Positions 5,530-5,644 of a stretch of 5,644 nucleotides of DNA are shown one piece after another (the first letter of the stretch is position 1; each line of letters opens with the position of its first letter). The stretch covers positions 1 through 5,644 of the forward strand of contig BNUD01000121.1 in assembly GCA_025997095.1 (NCBI GenBank). Reading direction: 5' to 3'. Under the pieces are notes generated by a model. That model saw only the letters and a program-made list of their open reading frames with translations. It searched no databases and was not told the origin of the DNA. The position numbers were made by a program, and so were the translations under genes. The DNA is from Betaproteobacteria bacterium (GTDB lineage Bacteria; Pseudomonadota; Gammaproteobacteria; Burkholderiales; Rhodocyclaceae).

Positions 5530-5644
5530 GTTAGCAAAAACAATCCACAAAATCAATAATTTACGGTATAATTAGTCCTGTAAAGCCATCACTGAAAACC
5601 AATCATGACCCTGCAATGTCAACGCCATATTTGAGTCCGTCGGA
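5518..5644. mobile_element. Probable end of an inserted mobile element that truncates the Z1 gene
   Basis: Z1-family similarity stops at codon 581 (5515-5517). From 5518 the sequence is AT-rich, non-coding over its first ~90 bases and unlike anything in the Z1 family. It starts caataccattaagttagc, which has the look of an insertion-sequence terminal repeat, faintly like IS4-family ends. That family guess is weak. A good sigma-70-like promoter lies about 50-80 bases in, pointing into the element, as is usual upstream of a transposase. No complete reading frame fits before the window ends, so neither transposase nor family can be identified. A deletion junction to other DNA would look similar. 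Confidence 0.5.
5544..5572 (+). promoter_or_regulatory. Sigma-70-type promoter inside the downstream inserted DNA
   Basis: A perfect TATAAT at 5567-5572 lies 17 bases after TCCACA (5544-5549), which matches four of six positions of TTGACA. The spacing is optimal. It points rightward, away from the defence operon, and would start transcription near 5579, ahead of possible ATGs at 5605 and 5616. It probably serves the gene carried by the inserted element. Confidence 0.5.

Noticed and set aside
5605..5644. Possible transposase start in the downstream element (ATG 5605 or ATG 5616)
   Set aside because: The frame from 5605 stops after nine codons. The one from 5616 is open but has under ten codons in the window, lacks a ribosome-binding site and has no recognisable motif, so no gene can be called.
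1..5644. CRISPR arrays, tRNA or rRNA genes, riboswitches, phage attachment repeats
   Set aside because: No regularly spaced repeats, no cloverleaf-like sequence with a CCA-type end, and no long repeat shared by the two flanks were seen on reading either strand.

Overview
The window looks like accessory DNA from a gammaproteobacterium, probably an enterobacterium. This is an inference from roughly 50% GC content, the style of the protein sequences, and the company of an IS5-like transposase tail and a Fic-like N-terminus. Nothing in the window fixes the species. All recognised genes are on the + strand.

Layout. Positions 1-117 are the last 38 codons of an IS5-family-like transposase. Positions 118-165 are a short spacer that probably includes the outer end of that insertion sequence. 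Positions 166-273 hold a broken gene: about 30 residues that read like the N-terminus of a Fic-family protein, followed by a few unrelated codons and a stop. Positions 280-5529 hold four genes packed head to tail with 1-, 1- and 4-base overlaps. They encode a C5-cytosine DNA methyltransferase with all its core motifs, a Vsr-like endonuclease with its catalytic and zinc-site residues, a GHKL ATPase of the MutL/MORC-like ('paraMORC') kind, and a Z1-type superfamily-II helicase-like ATPase. From about 5518 the Z1 gene is abruptly replaced by unrelated AT-rich DNA with a good promoter-like sequence. This looks like the end of another mobile element.

How the genes work together. Methylase + Vsr-like nuclease + MORC-like GHKL ATPase + Z1 ATPase is a known but little-characterised gene neighbourhood. 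It was predicted by comparative genomics to be a restriction-modification-like phage defence system, and is often completed downstream by a PD-(D/E)XK (DUF4420) protein and an AIPR-family protein. The methylase would mark self DNA. The GHKL and Z1 ATPases would sense or remodel DNA. The Vsr-like protein, and the missing downstream protein(s), would be the nuclease(s).

State of the system. The first three genes look intact. The Z1 protein ends just after its last helicase motif, so it lacks what is usually a long C-terminal part, and the expected downstream genes are not contiguous. The locus is therefore probably a decaying or disarmed defence island. It may still make active methylase and Vsr. 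The left edge lies inside a broken fic-like gene, so both edges of the cassette show rearrangement.
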